A DNA stretch of 64,000 nt from Utricularia gibba (GCA_002189035.1 NEEC01000019.1:1550001-1614000); one strand, 5' to 3'; numbered from the stretch's first letter, positions 48,879 through 60,233 are shown. Notes: generated from the sequence alone by a model not told the origin. Numbers and translations: made by a program.

Positions 48879-51037
48879 ATGGGTGTGATTGAATACTTCG
48901 GGACTGGCTCTTCATACACTCGCTTGGATGGGCGGAAGTATTCTCCTAATCTGCCGCGTAATAAGGTTGTGTTTATGCTCCCGATGGCCGCCTTCACCTC
49001 TGCGGCGCCGGTGAGGGAGGACGGCCGACCTGAAAATGGGGGGTGTTTGTTGACCGGAGATTCCTTTGTTCGGCAACATATCCGCAATTTGTCTCCTTAT
49101 CAGCCAATCTTCCCCTTTGAAGTCAGATTCTAACACCCGTTTTTTAATTGCTCAACTGCTTGTTTGCACCATTTCTGGGATTTAAATACATATTTGTCGA
49201 ACTCCGCGTCTTGCTGCTTCTATCATTTTTAATGTTGTTCACATTCTTTTCTTTTCAGATGATTCTATCTCTATGTGCAAAATTTCGCCGTGATCATATG
49301 TTAGGTTTTATCTGCTAGGCTTGGTCGGAAGCCGGAGGAGATTGTAAAGTTGGATGCGAATGAAAATCCATACGGTCCACCTCCAAAGGTGAGCAGATTT
49401 TACTGTATGCAATGCATTGAACTTGTGATTATCTGCTTGCCTTATCTTCTCCAATGTGTGGAAACATCTTGAAGGTTCTTGAGGCCTTGGGAAACTTGAG
49501 ATTCCCTTATGTTTATCCTGATCCCGAAAGCCGTACATTAAGAGCAGCCCTTGCTTTGGATTCTGGTCTTGAGTCTGACTACATTTTAGCTGGTTGTGGT
49601 GCGGATGAGCTCATTGATCTGATTATGAGGTATGCGATACTACATTAGCTTCTTCTTAGAAGTTGAAGCTGAAAGTTCTGATATTTGGTGAATGAGTGGG
49701 AGGTTTCATCATATATGAATTCCAAGTTCCTTAAGCGTGATACGAAACAACCCCCGCTTGTTTTCACTTTCATAGTCTGAGAAGTGGGAGGAAATATGCA
49801 TATAGGCATGAGCTAGTATCAAGTATGCTATTTGCTTCATATTCATCAGCATCCTATTGTGTCTTATCCTGCAGATGTGTGTTGGAACCTGGTGACAAAA
49901 TTGTGGACTGCCCACCAACCTTCACAATGTATGAATTTGATGCAGCAGTGAATGCTGCCAGTGTGATCAAGGGTACATTCATGCATCTCAACGTATTGTC
50001 TTGTTAACTTGCTCCAATATCTTATGCATTGCCTGAAATGTATTCTGATGGAAAATTGCCTTCGTGCGTTCATTCTCTCCGATAATGAAATTTTCAATGT
50101 CAGTTCCCCGGAAGGCCGACTTCAGCTTGGACTTGAATAAGATTCTCGATGTTATTGAGCAAGAAAAGCCCAAGTGTATATTCTTGACGTCTCCAAATAA
50201 TCCAGATGGAATGTGCTTTTTTCTTTTCATGGCAAAACTTCTGTGGGACATTCTGTAAATTTATGCCCCGCCCTGCTGTTCTTCTTGTAGCATTATTGAT
50301 GACGAAACACTGGTGAGAATACTCAACACCCCTGTCCTGGTTATCCTGGATGAAGCATATATCGAATTCTCAGGAGTCGAATCGAAGATGAAATGGGTCA
50401 AAAGGTTTGAGAATCTGATAGTTCTTCGCACATTCAGCAAAAGAGCAGGTACTCAACTCTCTATACCTGAAACCTGAAGGACTGCACTCTCCTTGTTGCA
50501 TACCTGAAGAGCTTGTTGACAATAATGCTGCTGATAACAGCGTTAGCCGGCCTTAGAGTCGGATACGGAGCATTTCCTCTGAGCATTATCAAGTATATGT
50601 GGAGGGCTAAACAGCCGTACAACGTGTCTGTAGCTGCTGAAGTTGCAGCATGATCAGCATTGCAGAATCCTGATTACTTGGAGGTGTGTAATGCCGTTCC
50701 TTCTGAAATGACTTTCGAATGATCTATATTTCTTGTGTATTTATCTTGTCTTTCCGATGTACCCCAGAAGGTGAAAGTGGCGCTGGGCGAAGAACGAGAC
50801 CGGCTCTTCGATCTTCTGAAACAAGTCCCATTCCTTCGCCCCTTTCCAAGCCATTCAAATTTCATTCTATGCGAAGTTACTTCCAGAAGGGATGCCAAGG
50901 AGTTGAAGGAATATCTTGCAGAAAATGGGGTAATGATTCGCCATTACAACAAGGAGCTGTCTGGTTATGTCCGTGTCTCTGTAGGCAAGCCAGAGCACAC
51001 AGAAGCTCTCATGGAATGCCTCAGGCGCCTGTACTGA
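48879..51037 (+). CDS. HISN6: Histidinol-phosphate aminotransferase with an in-frame TGA
   Basis: This PLP enzyme converts imidazole-acetol phosphate to histidinol phosphate in plastid histidine synthesis. Eight exons, 48879-49121, 49305-49388, 49475-49629, 49875-49972, 50104-50212, 50291-50448, 50541-50683 and 50768-51037, total 420 codons in frame. The N-terminus is a plausible plastid transit peptide, followed by [20 protein letters not shown]. The family blocks [46 protein letters not shown] and the PLP-lysine site RTFSKRA are present, as is the C-terminal [19 protein letters not shown]. Codon 320 (50651-50653) is TGA where relatives have a Cys or other small residue in the AAEVAA[10 protein letters not shown] context. 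As written, the product would stop at 319 residues and lose the C-terminal domain. All other splice phases agree, so a sequence error, a segregating null allele or a second copy elsewhere are the options. Confidence 0.9.
50651..50653 (+). other. In-frame TGA in HISN6 exon 7
   Basis: The reading GTT GCA GCA TGA TCA GCA TTG is fixed by the conserved residues on both sides (SVAAEVAA before, ALQNPDYLE after). The change is a substitution, not an indel, unlike the slips in other genes of this window. Confidence 0.85.
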
Positions 51038-51362
51038 GTTGAAGCCTTGCCTGTTAGTTGTAGAAGACTAGCATTCATTATATGGACAATCCGAGAGTAG
51101 CAAGGTTAAGGATGGTGTATATGATTCAGTCTTCTTAAGACAGATCTGTTCAAATCCAATGCAGCTGCAGGTAAGAAATTCTTATCCTTTTATGAAATGG
51201 AGTTTCCAAACATACATACAACCGACAAATATAAATGATAGTGAGCCAGAAAGTTGTGGATTTTTTATGATGTTTTCCTGGTAGCCTAAGGAGATAAACT
51301 TATTGAATGATAAATCAACTGGGGGAAATGAATGTAGCTTCACCTTCTTACTCAGATATTCG

Positions 51363-52895
51363 CTAAAAGCCACCACCTATGTGCATTTGTAGCCATTCTG
51401 GCGATGAGGTCGATCCACCGCTGTACACAGGAGCATTCTGAGAATCAAAAGGGACTGTGGGAGCGTTGAAGGTTCGCAGAGGGAACTGCACGACGGGGAT
51501 GAAGTGCAATTTGTGAGGTGATAACAGGGGCAACAATTGAAGCATGCCAGGGGTTTTATTGGTCACTAACTTCCTTAGAATGGCACTGGTCTATGCCTAG
51601 CCTTGAATTTACTGCTTCAAGCTTCAAGGACACAACATAGTGACATAAATTCGTTACCTCAACTTGATGCTGTAAAGACTGAATATAATTGATAATTTCA
51701 TCGAGTACGAGAGCTTTTCCGATGACCTTAATAAAGAGCGAAAGGCACTAGATGTAGATTACGTTAATACAAAAAAACAAAAATCATACAAAAGTTCTAT
51801 GAACCACAGTTTGAGGCTGCAGAAAGAATCCTAATCGTTTCTCACTGAAAAAGCTGAATTAAGATTTCATACTGCATAAATTCAGCAAGACGCATATCCT
51901 CTTAAGAACTCAGAATTCTATCAGGCAAGACCACAACATCCCTGTATGAGTCAAAATCCAGAATCTTTGACAGATTCTACCCCTCTCTACTAATGTATCT
52001 GCAAATTCTAAAAGTTCTAAATTTTAGAAACCATTATTGAAGTAGAAATAGCAAAAGGCAGAACGTAAAATAGAAGTCCTGTGAAAAATAAAAAGCAAGC
52101 TCCCATTCAGCCTTACCTTGTTACAATCAGGGACTAAATCTTGGAGAATCTTCATCCTCTCACTAATCTTCTCTCTTCTTGCCTACACCATGAGCAATGT
52201 GAAGGAATCATACTTAAAACATACTGTACAATGATTATACTTAACCATTCGTGCTTCTCAATGATTCAAACAATACCAATTGTAAACTTAGAAGGTCCCT
52301 TACTCTTTCCGCTAAGCTATGACTATCTGTAGCTTGCCCTCTTCTGGCTCTGACATGGATGTAGTCCTGCTTCGGAGATTCAGCTGTTTTTGAAGGTTTT
52401 CCGGCGTTTTTCCCTAAACTTCCTTCCTCCCCAGCTTTACTTACCCCATTGCCACTCAATCTACCCACTTCCTTGTTAACTTCTTGATTCTGCTCAACAT
52501 CAAAATCGATTGAGCAAAATCAGTGCCCAATTTCTTCGAAAAGTACCCATTTTAAAGAGGAGAAAACATCCAGTACTATGAATATCATAAATACGAATGA
52601 CGTTCATTGAAACGAACAACCTGAAACTCAGATCAGTAGTTATTTTGAAAGTAAATTAAGTCACCATAACGTTAGAGCCGCTATTGTTGCCGTCAATGGT
52701 AGTGCCAGTTGAAGCTCCTTCCATGGTGCAATGCTCACGTTCACGTCTTCGCTGTATTGAATCATGTCTATGCTGGATCAGCCCGTGGCCTATCGCCATC
52801 TGATCCACGCTCATTTCGTACGAACCCGGCTTGTGGTTCATCTGAAAGCCCGCCCACATTTCCGCTAAGCTAAACTCCTCCACCCGGAGATCCAT
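51363..52895 (-). CDS. bHLH79: bHLH transcription factor, bHLH79-like
   Basis: This E-box-binding regulator belongs to the BEE/CIB-related plant group. Exons on the minus strand: 52895-52665, 52489-52304, 52182-52117, 51726-51571 and 51485-51363, giving 253 residues in frame. The N-terminus has SLAEMWAGF, like the SLSEIWPF block of bHLH79. The bHLH domain is spread over exons 2-4: [40 protein letters not shown] and [21 protein letters not shown]. It contains the His/Glu/Arg E-box contacts. The tail [14 protein letters not shown] also matches bHLH79. Relatives have an intron after QVE; here the donor-like GTAACG is present but no acceptor lies at a workable distance, and the frame runs on through VTNLCHYV into [11 protein letters not shown]. 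The gene converges on HISN6, with stops 325 bases apart. Confidence 0.88.
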
Positions 52896-53250
52896 ATACC
52901 AGACGGAATTCCGAGCCCTCTACGAGCTGGAACAGCCGATCTCTCGCTTTCCGGTGAATCAGGAACTGTAAAGTGAACTCGCGGGCCGCTCTGGAGCAAA
53001 TTCTATCCCGTAGAACGGGTGTACCTACACCCTCACGAGATCTTTACCATTTGTGGCTTAAACGAGCTCATCCTACGGCTGCAGTGCGTCCTCCCCCATC
53101 GAATTTAGTTGCATACTATTTGACAGTCATGGGTGTCGACATTCGACAACAATCGGTTATTTTTTAAACATAATAAATAAATCAATAAAAAAATACTTCT
53201 GGAACACGAACGATTGCATGACCTGATCTCCTCTTCCAAGAACGCAGAGC
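52896..53250. other. Spacer between bHLH and DUF569 copies
   Basis: A short stretch holding the bHLH promoter and leader. No gene is recognised. Confidence 0.6.
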
Positions 53251-53786
53251 ATCGATTTTTTCAAGAACGCGAAAACTGTTCGTCTGATGAGCGTCCACGG
53301 CAAGTATCTCACCGCCGACAAGGTCGAGCAAACGGTGCAGCAGGACGATAAGGAGTCATCGGTATCCGCAATTTGGACAGTCGAATTCGTCGCGAATTTC
53401 GATCTGATTCTCCTCAAGAGCTGATTCGGCAAGTACTTAACGGCATCGAATCAGCCGTTTCTGCTGTGTATGACCGGCGATAAAGTGCTCCAGACGCCGC
53501 CGAGTCAGCTCGACGGTTCCGTCGAGTGGGAGCCCGTCGCGGATTACAGAGGCGTCAATTTGAGATCAAAATACGGCGAGGTAACAGCGGAGTTCCGCCG
53601 TTGAAAAACTCGGTGACGCATAACATTCCTCATCAGACGACCTGCAAGAAGTGGATAGTGTGAAATGTTCAGGTGATGGAGTCGGCGCCGCCATTCGTCC
53701 AAAATGAGGAGTATCTTACTCTGCACGCCAGCTCCCGAAACATCGCCGTATCCTCCACATCCGCTAGCGCTTCCTCCGCACTCGCG
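53251..53786 (+). pseudogene. DUF569 pseudogene, tandem copy 1
   Basis: This is a decayed first exon of a DUF569 (fascin-like, actin-cross-linking-fold) gene, aligned to the better copy at 54330. It starts with ATC where copy 2 has ATG. It continues with a VHGKYLTADK block (copy 2: AHGKYLTADE). A TGA at 53422-53424 replaces the Cys of KSCYGKY, the block TASNQPFLLCMTGDKV remains, and a deletion of roughly ten bases near 53,577 removes the QFLQA segment. A second TGA at 53661-53663 replaces a conserved Trp. The frame then runs through MESAPPFVQNEEYL to a donor-like GTAATT. No second exon follows. With several independent lesions this copy is dead. Confidence 0.85.
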
Positions 53787-54329
53787 GTAATTAATTCCTT
53801 TGAATAAATGGCAATGTGCGTTTTTCCGTGCAACAAACTAACCGTAATGAACGGAATAACAGCAATATGACAGTATTTAAAAATTGTGTTTATGTGTGTT
53901 TTTTCTGAAAAAAAGAAAACTAACACCAAAATCAAACGAATGTATTTCAACCCGGTTTTCGGTGTATTTATTATATTTTGTGTGTAAGATAATGAGATAT
54001 ATGAGGCAGTCCATGCTTCATTATTGATGTAAAAAGATTAAATTATAATTAAAATAATAATGAATTCCTGCCCGTCACATGCTATTTATGGGTAAAACTT
54101 CGTTGTCAAATTGACCAATTCTCTCTGGACAATGTCAGCAATTTTCTTCGACGCGGGAATCCAACCCTACCCCTACCTCGCCCCCATAGGCTGCGTCAAA
54201 TGACGGCTGACGTGGAATATTCCTAAAAGACATCCGATTCAACTCACGCTTCATATAAAATCCCCTCCAAGTCTCATCTCTTTCGATTATCACAGAGCAG
54301 TCTTCAAGTTCCCAGACGATCGATCGCCC
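53787..54329. other. Spacer between DUF569 copies
   Basis: AT-rich DNA ending in the promoter of DUF569 copy 2. No gene is recognised. Confidence 0.6.
54254..54260 (+). promoter_or_regulatory. TATA box of DUF569 copy 2
   Basis: TATAAAA lies 70-76 bases upstream of the ATG at 54330. Confidence 0.5.
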
Positions 54330-55326
54330 ATGGAGTTGTTCAGAAAGGCGAGAGCGGTCCGGTTCAAGAGCGCCCACGGCAAGTACCTCACCGCCGACGA
54401 AGACGAAGAAACGGTGTCCCAAGGCAGAAACGGAGCCTCCCGATCCGCGAAATGGACCGTGGAGTTCGTAAAAGACATGGATTCCGTGATCCGTTTGAAG
54501 AGCTGCTATGGCAAGTACTTAACCGCGTCGAATCAGCCGTTTCTTCTGGGGATGACGGGTTTGAAGGTGAAGCAGACGTTGCCGGAGCGCCTTGATAGCT
54601 CCGTCCAGTGGGAGCCGATCACGGATCACGGCGGACACATAAAGCTTAGAACGAGATACGGGCAGTTTTTACAGGCTAACGGCGGGATGCCGCCGTGGAG
54701 AAACTCCGTGACTCATAATATCCCCCACCGGACGGCCTCCCAGGAGGGGATTTTGTGGATGTCCATGTCTTGGACATCTTGATGGTTGAATCCCCGGCGG
54801 CGTATACTCCCCGCCGATTCCCGTCCAAGACGACGACGAGACGGAGTCAACTGGTTCAGAGATCAGCCTGGGTAGCATTAGCAATAGCTTCACCTCCAAC
54901 GCTGCACATGAGGTATTCCCACAATTCGCTTTCATCTTTATTTTTTTATTCACCATTTTATAATCAAAACCAGCAACACACCATTCAAGAATCTTATCGA
55001 TTAATTATTATTTTCAGTTAAATGATTCAATGGTGGGTTCCCCATTGTCTCCCAATGAGGGGAGACTGATCTACTTCAGCATCGCGAACGAGAAGGGCGA
55101 AGACGACGAGGAATACGAGGTGATGAGCATCCCATTCAAAGGAACCGACGTTGCCGATCTGACGAAAACTCTGGAGATGAATCTCGGCCTCAGAGGCCTC
55201 ACTGTCTGCAAACGGAGCCCCGTCAACGGACGCCTTTTCCCCCTCCGCCTGCAGCTGCCGCCTAACGGCGCCGTACACGTCGTCGTTTTGCCGCCGTATT
55301 CGAGACCTTCCGGTTTCGTCTACTAG
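54330..55326 (+). CDS. DUF569 protein (fascin-like), copy 2, two apparent frame slips
   Basis: This plant protein has a beta-trefoil, actin-cross-linking-like domain followed by a second DUF569 C-terminal domain; its role is not well defined. Exon 1 is 54330-54912 and exon 2 is 55018-55326. The trefoil part has ARAVRFKSAHGKYLTADEDE, SCYGKYLTASNQPFLLGMTG and NGGMPPWRNSVTHNIPHRTA. The frame slips at TTTTGTGG/ATG (about 54,757) and again in the C-run at 54,809-54,812. One extra base at each point makes exon 1 585 bases and joins QEGILW to VHVLDILMVESPAAY and then to DDDETESTGSEISLGSIS. Exon 2 begins LNDSMVGSPLSPNEGRLIYF and is intact. The repaired length is 297 residues. Both slips sit in G or C runs, so assembly error is favoured over decay. 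Confidence 0.82.
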
Positions 55327-55710
55327 CTTCAGCTCGGTGCTCCCACGAATTGTGTGTAAATAAGTATTAAATTTTGAAACAGTTATTTAAATTTTGTGTG
55401 TAAATATGGAATTGTGAGTGTACGGAAATATGAGTTTGTTCTCATATTTTACTACTAAGGTTTCAATTAATTAGTATTATTGATTATTACAGAAGTATCC
55501 TTTAGAATGAGGAAATGGAAAAAATTACAATAAATAAGGAATTAGAATTATTATATATTACATAATATAAAGATATTTTTTAAAATGTTTGGCACAGACG
55601 GCTGTGGATACAATATGAAAGTGTTTTAAAATCATGGATTTTCAGTTTAAATATATGATTAAATTAAAAATTATTTAATTGATTTATTTTAAGATAATTT
55701 AATTTAAATT

Positions 55711-57188
55711 AATGATTAAAACGGTCCTCCGCCGGCGTTGCGGTGGCTTCCGGAGCGGGCCTCTATTTTCTGCAAAAAGATTACAGTGCTGCGCACCACG
55801 CCATTTCTCAACAGGTTTTGTTCTACTTCTAAAATTGGCAGTTCCCGTGTCAATCTTATTTTTCTGAATGGAAGCTTACGCTAGTGTATGAGTTGTCGAA
55901 ATCGCTTTTCTTGCACCCGGAAATTGTATTTTGTGCTTTTACGGGGGCGTAATTAATGATATTTGGATTAAATTGGCGTTTGGGTGCAATGTGATGCAAT
56001 CTATGAATGAACTTCTTCTTTCGTTTAGGTTTTTGAATTTTGAAAGGAGCAATAATCAAGAAAGTAGTACCTTCTGTAGATGAGTAACTCGTTTGGAAAC
56101 TACAGAATTCTGGAAAAGTTTCATTTTGGTTGACGAACTTTTGTTCCCATGTGTGTAATTTAATGCACTGTTAGTTTTTAAACAAATAGCCTTAGAGTAA
56201 ACCTGCATTTTATTTTCATACTTTGTTCTGGACCATAGAAAACGAGCCTTGGATAGATGAACCTGGCTAATGATTAACTTGAGCAGTTAATCTGATCCTA
56301 TAACACTAGCGCTTTTTCCTCCATTTCTCGTATCTAACAGAAGTGATAAAGGTGGTGACTGTTTTTTTCACAAGTTGGAATTCTGTAGTATCTTCTGTCA
56401 TGTGTTGCATTGTTGGTCCGAGTAACACAAGGTGGAATTCTGTTTTTTTCGTTGAAGCTTAAAGTTTAGTTCTTAATTTCTGCATAGGTGGTGTGAATCA
56501 CAGAAGTCGTGAAATCTCAAGTCTGAAAGTTATGCCATTGAATATGCTCGAATAATCGCTACATCCACCACTATGTTTCAATAGGATTTTGCTGCTGAAA
56601 AGAGCCTCAGTTTGTTGCTTTATATTTGCTGTCATCCAGATGAACATCCTTCACGAATCCTTAGATGGGGTTTTATCAGAGCTGGAGAAGTTTATTGTAA
56701 TGGAGGCACCCAAAAACGCCGCAGTAGAGTTGCCCAAAAAATGGAGATGCCGATGCAGATGAATGATCTTTCCCTGCAGAGATAAGTTTCTTCCCACCTC
56801 GTTGATTTTCGATTTCATCATGCTTTAAATAAAACACCACAGTCTATGAGTAACGTCCATTCCCTGTATACGGAGCATAAGGGCATAAGTTTAAGGAGAG
56901 TTGCCGATTGATTGTTCCATGTTTAGATGTTTTGTTGCAGCAAATCGACTCCCTGTAAGAAAGAGAATAATCATGCTGCTATATATGAAACAACATATTT
57001 GCATATCTCGTGTGCAGGCTGTAAATGAAGTGCTTGTTAACAATGCAGTAGGAAAGTCGGTGTTGCTTAATACAACTCTTGAACAGGGATTGCATTTTTG
57101 TCTGGTTCACATGCTTTCAGTAGCTTGTGATTCGGCTAAGGCAGCGTCTGCATTACAAGCAGACACGTGTCACTATATTCTCCTTCAG
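55711..57188 (+). other. Possible exons of an unidentified gene
   Basis: Three exon-like stretches lie between DUF569 and D27. The first, about 55,716-55,815, can read AGVAVASGAGLYFLQKDYSA and ends at a CAG/GT donor; the stretch is also open in another frame from an ATG at 55711. The second starts after CAG at 56640 with MNILHESLDGVLSELEKFIV and runs to a stop near 56,764. The third, 57018-57188, is flanked by AG and GT and reads AVNEVLVNNAVGKSVLLNTT onward. I do not recognise the protein and cannot prove that the three belong together. The first stretch looks like a short membrane anchor. Confidence 0.3.
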
Positions 57189-57403
57189 GTGAAGCAGTGG
57201 TCTTGCAAATTACATATGAGTTTATTTTTGGGCGTTCCTTAAATAACAAAAAGTAAGGAAATCTTCACTTCAGGCAACAAAGCTGTACTAAAAAGGCGAC
57301 TGCATTATCCCGGTTCTAAGAAGTGAAGAAGAACAAGCGGATCGAGTGTTTTTCTTCGCTTCTACTGATCCAGCTCCGATAGGTCTACAGAAGCATTGAA
57401 TTG

Positions 57404-58709
57404 ATGGTGGTTGCAAGTGTCGTCCCGGCGATGAACTCGCCGGCTTCTGTTTTAAGAAAGCACTCTGTGTTCCGGAAAAGCGGGGTGATGTTGGGGAGAA
57501 GAGGATGGATATCCGGAGCCAAATCGCGGATCTTTCCGGTAAGCCGGCACCCATGGGGCAGAAAACTAAATACAGGGATGGGCTTGTGGAGCGCGCTTTC
57601 ATCAATCTATTCGCACGCAAGATGGACAAATTTGCCGGAGGTGGAGAGGCGGAGAAAAGAGGATGGTTTGATTATGACTACGAGTCGTTTGTTGAAACGT
57701 CTAGGAGGGTTATGATTGGACGCAACTCTCTCCAGCAGCAGCAGCTAGTCCGTGAGGTTCTTCTCTCCATACTCCCTCCCGGGGCGCCTGCTCAGGTACT
57801 CATTTGCGCCTGCTTATGCCATCACCATTCGGGCTAGCCATTTTCCTTTTTACATCTGTAGTATGTTGCTGCTGTAGAAATAAGATGATCAAATGATCAA
57901 GGTATTGTGTTGTGCAGTTCAGAAAATTGTTTCCTCCCACAAGATGGGCTGCAGAGTTCAATGCTGTCTTAACAACCGTCTTCTTCCAATGGCTGGTTGG
58001 CCCTTCTGAGGTACCTATCATTCCAAACAATCATACAGCATGATGCGGACTTCGATCCTACTTTTTATCTCAAGACTCAAACGAAGTACATAAAGCATAG
58101 TAAAACAAGCTCTGGATTAACAAACCAGTAACGCAGGTAGTCGAGGTTGAGGTGAACGGGAACAAACAATCAAGTGGAGTTCTCATAAAGAAATGCAGGT
58201 ATTGCTCCGCCCACTCAGTAAACTATCAAACCTTGCTTGCTCTATAGTGTATCTGACTTCATCCTTTCCGTGTATGCCTTGCACTCTCTTACACCATGTT
58301 TGTAGGTATTTAGAGAACAGTGGGTGTGTAGGCATGTGCGTAAACTTGTGCAAAATCCCAACGCAGGACTTCTTCACCAATGAGTTTGGCCTTCCACTAA
58401 CCATGACACCCAGTACGCCCATCTCAGATATTCACTTAAACCGAATCCTAGAGGCATGATGGATATGATAAAGCATTGCAACTTATCCCTCTTTGTCATC
58501 ACAGATTTTGAAGACATGAGTTGTGAAATGAAATATGGGCAGTTGCCTCCAAACTTCGAGGAAGACCCTGCATCCAAACAACCTTGCCTTGCGAATTTTT
58601 GTGAGTCTTTACTTCTATTCTACACCGAATTTGGTCCTAATGAACACTGACTGTTTTTTTCACAGGCTCGATTGCAAACCCGAATTCCAGTGCTTGCCCT
58701 AAGCTTTAA
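57404..58709 (+). CDS. D27: DWARF27-type beta-carotene isomerase, one apparent frame slip
   Basis: This plastid iron protein converts all-trans to 9-cis beta-carotene at the entry to strigolactone synthesis (DUF4033 family). Exons: 57404-57795, 57918-58010, 58137-58198, 58306-58412, 58505-58600 and 58666-58709. They total 794 bases, one short of 265 codons. The transit-peptide-like start (MVVASVVPAMNSPASVLRKH) is in a different frame from MGQKTKYRDGLVERAFINLF; the slip must lie between about 57,452 and 57,530, where G-runs occur at 57,482-57,485 and 57,493-57,496. From there the protein is intact: FFQWLVGPSEVVEVEVNG, KKCRYLENSGCVGMCVNLCK, IPTQDFFTNEFGLPLTMTP, FEDMSCEMKYGQLPPNFEED and KQPCLANFC. 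The Cys-rich CVGMCVNLCKIPTQ signature is diagnostic. Whether it is D27 itself or a D27-like paralogue is unresolved. Confidence 0.88.
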
Positions 58710-59417
58710 CCATGCGATAGGATTGGCTCTTGACGGCGGCGGTTCCCTGAGTTGTGAACGCCATGAAAGGGAAAAGTAACAAGGAAAATTTTTTATTCTG
58801 CAATAGCATGTATATACTATGATTCATCTTCATTGGGCCGTCCGCTATTATTACGAGCTGGGCCCATTAGCCACGATAAAGCCCGGTTCCGTACTCCACA
58901 GGCCCCCTTTCCCTCAGATCACCATCCGGACTTCCTTAAATGGGCTAAAGCATGTGGATGTTGCTTGGACTCGATCCATTTCCAATTTTCTCAATATTTT
59001 AAATTTAACAATAAACAATAATTAAAAATTAATGAATCCAATACAATTCATTATAAAATAATTTAATCAAAATACATCCTCCCTTCTACGCAATGTCAAA
59101 CTCATGTTGGATTGCATGTGTCCATTTTTTATTGGATGTGACATAATTTGCAGAATAAATTATTTAAAATGGAGGGGGAAACTTGCCCAGGTAAATAAAA
59201 TAGTACAAGAGAAAAAAAACATATCCATTTGGTTTTTCTTAATAAAAGCCATTATTTTATAAATAGTATTTGATTATCACTCGTTCTTCACTTAATTATC
59301 TTGCGCATCATTAAACTACGCACTGCTCAAATTAGAGAACAGCTTGATACACACAACAACGGAGAGGCACACAAACATTAGTTCAAATCAGGTTGTGACG
59401 AGATCCTTAGCTCGATC
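58710..59417. other. Spacer between convergent D27 and HD-Zip genes
   Basis: This is the 3' flanks of both genes, AT-rich after 58,990. No gene is recognised. Confidence 0.6.
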
Positions 59418-60233
59418 CTAATTTGGTTGATCGAGCCACAGCATGGATCCACCTTCCACGTCAATGGAGGAGAAGAAGTTATTGAAGAAGGTACTGCTTT
59501 CATCCATTTGATCCATTTTTGCGCCCTGGAGTTGCAGCTGCAATGGCATTGCTTCCTGAAAGCATCCTCTGCTTTGGTGGATCATCCTGTCAGTGTGTTT
59601 GCTATCAACGCAGAAGTCTTCAGTTTCTCTTTTGGGGTTGATGGGTTTCTTCGGCTGCTGCCATGCTCTCAAAGAGAGTAGCTGCAGAAAAGTATGGATG
59701 ATTTTCTGTGTTGTTTTTGTTTTCCGAGTTGATTTGGAAAGGAATCTGACCATGGCGTGGAGTCTCTGGTTCTGGGCTTTGAGGGCGTCTTGTTCGGCCA
59801 TTAATGCACCATACCGTCTCTTGAGAAGCTCGTACTCTTTCTCCAGCTGTTTCGTTTTCCATCGAGCTCTCCGGTTTTGGAACCAGACGGCGATCTGGCG
59901 CGGCGGCAGCCCCAGCGCCTGCGCTAGATACATTTTCCTCTCCGGCAAGAGCTTCTTCTCCAACATGAACCATCTCTCCAGCGTTCTAAGCTGCTCCTTG
60001 TTCATTCCTCGCTTCCTGTCACCGTCTTCCGGCAGCTGCTCCGTCACTCCCACTGCAATCAATCATGTATCGGTGGAGGAGAAAACACATATTCCATCGG
60101 TTAGAGTAAACTGTCTTGTCTTATTCCTTCTTTGAGATCTAGGGTTTGGAAACGTACCAGAAGACGGATGAAGAGAGGCTGAAACTGTAGGTTTTGCTTG
60201 GCCTTGATGATTGAGCCGTACGAAATCTGCCAT
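59418..60233 (-). CDS. HB: Class I HD-Zip transcription factor, clade V-like
   Basis: A homeodomain-leucine zipper factor of the group containing ATHB13/23/3/20. Minus-strand exons: 60233-60158, 60052-59751 and 59681-59418, giving 213 residues. Exon 1 starts [20 protein letters not shown]; the acceptor and phase join it to [16 protein letters not shown]. The homeodomain (about residues 37-96) has the helix 3 core [20 protein letters not shown]. The zipper follows with Leu/Ile-like heptads through [20 protein letters not shown] to QNQRLHAM. The tail block [14 protein letters not shown] corresponds to the ESINLNKETEGSCS block of clade V. The second intron is only 69 bases, phase 0 and without a stop, so an unspliced form would insert 23 residues in the zipper end. 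The homeodomain start is more diverged than in its relatives. Confidence 0.88.

Noticed and set aside
50651-50653. Recoding of TGA (selenocysteine or read-through) in HISN6
   Set aside because: Land plants lack the selenocysteine insertion machinery, and relatives do not need a special residue here. A sequence error or null allele is simpler.
3309-58709. A hormone biosynthesis cluster (IPT, CRF-like ERF, D27)
   Set aside because: The genes are 10-40 kb apart, on both strands and separated by unrelated housekeeping genes. No shared promoter signature was seen.
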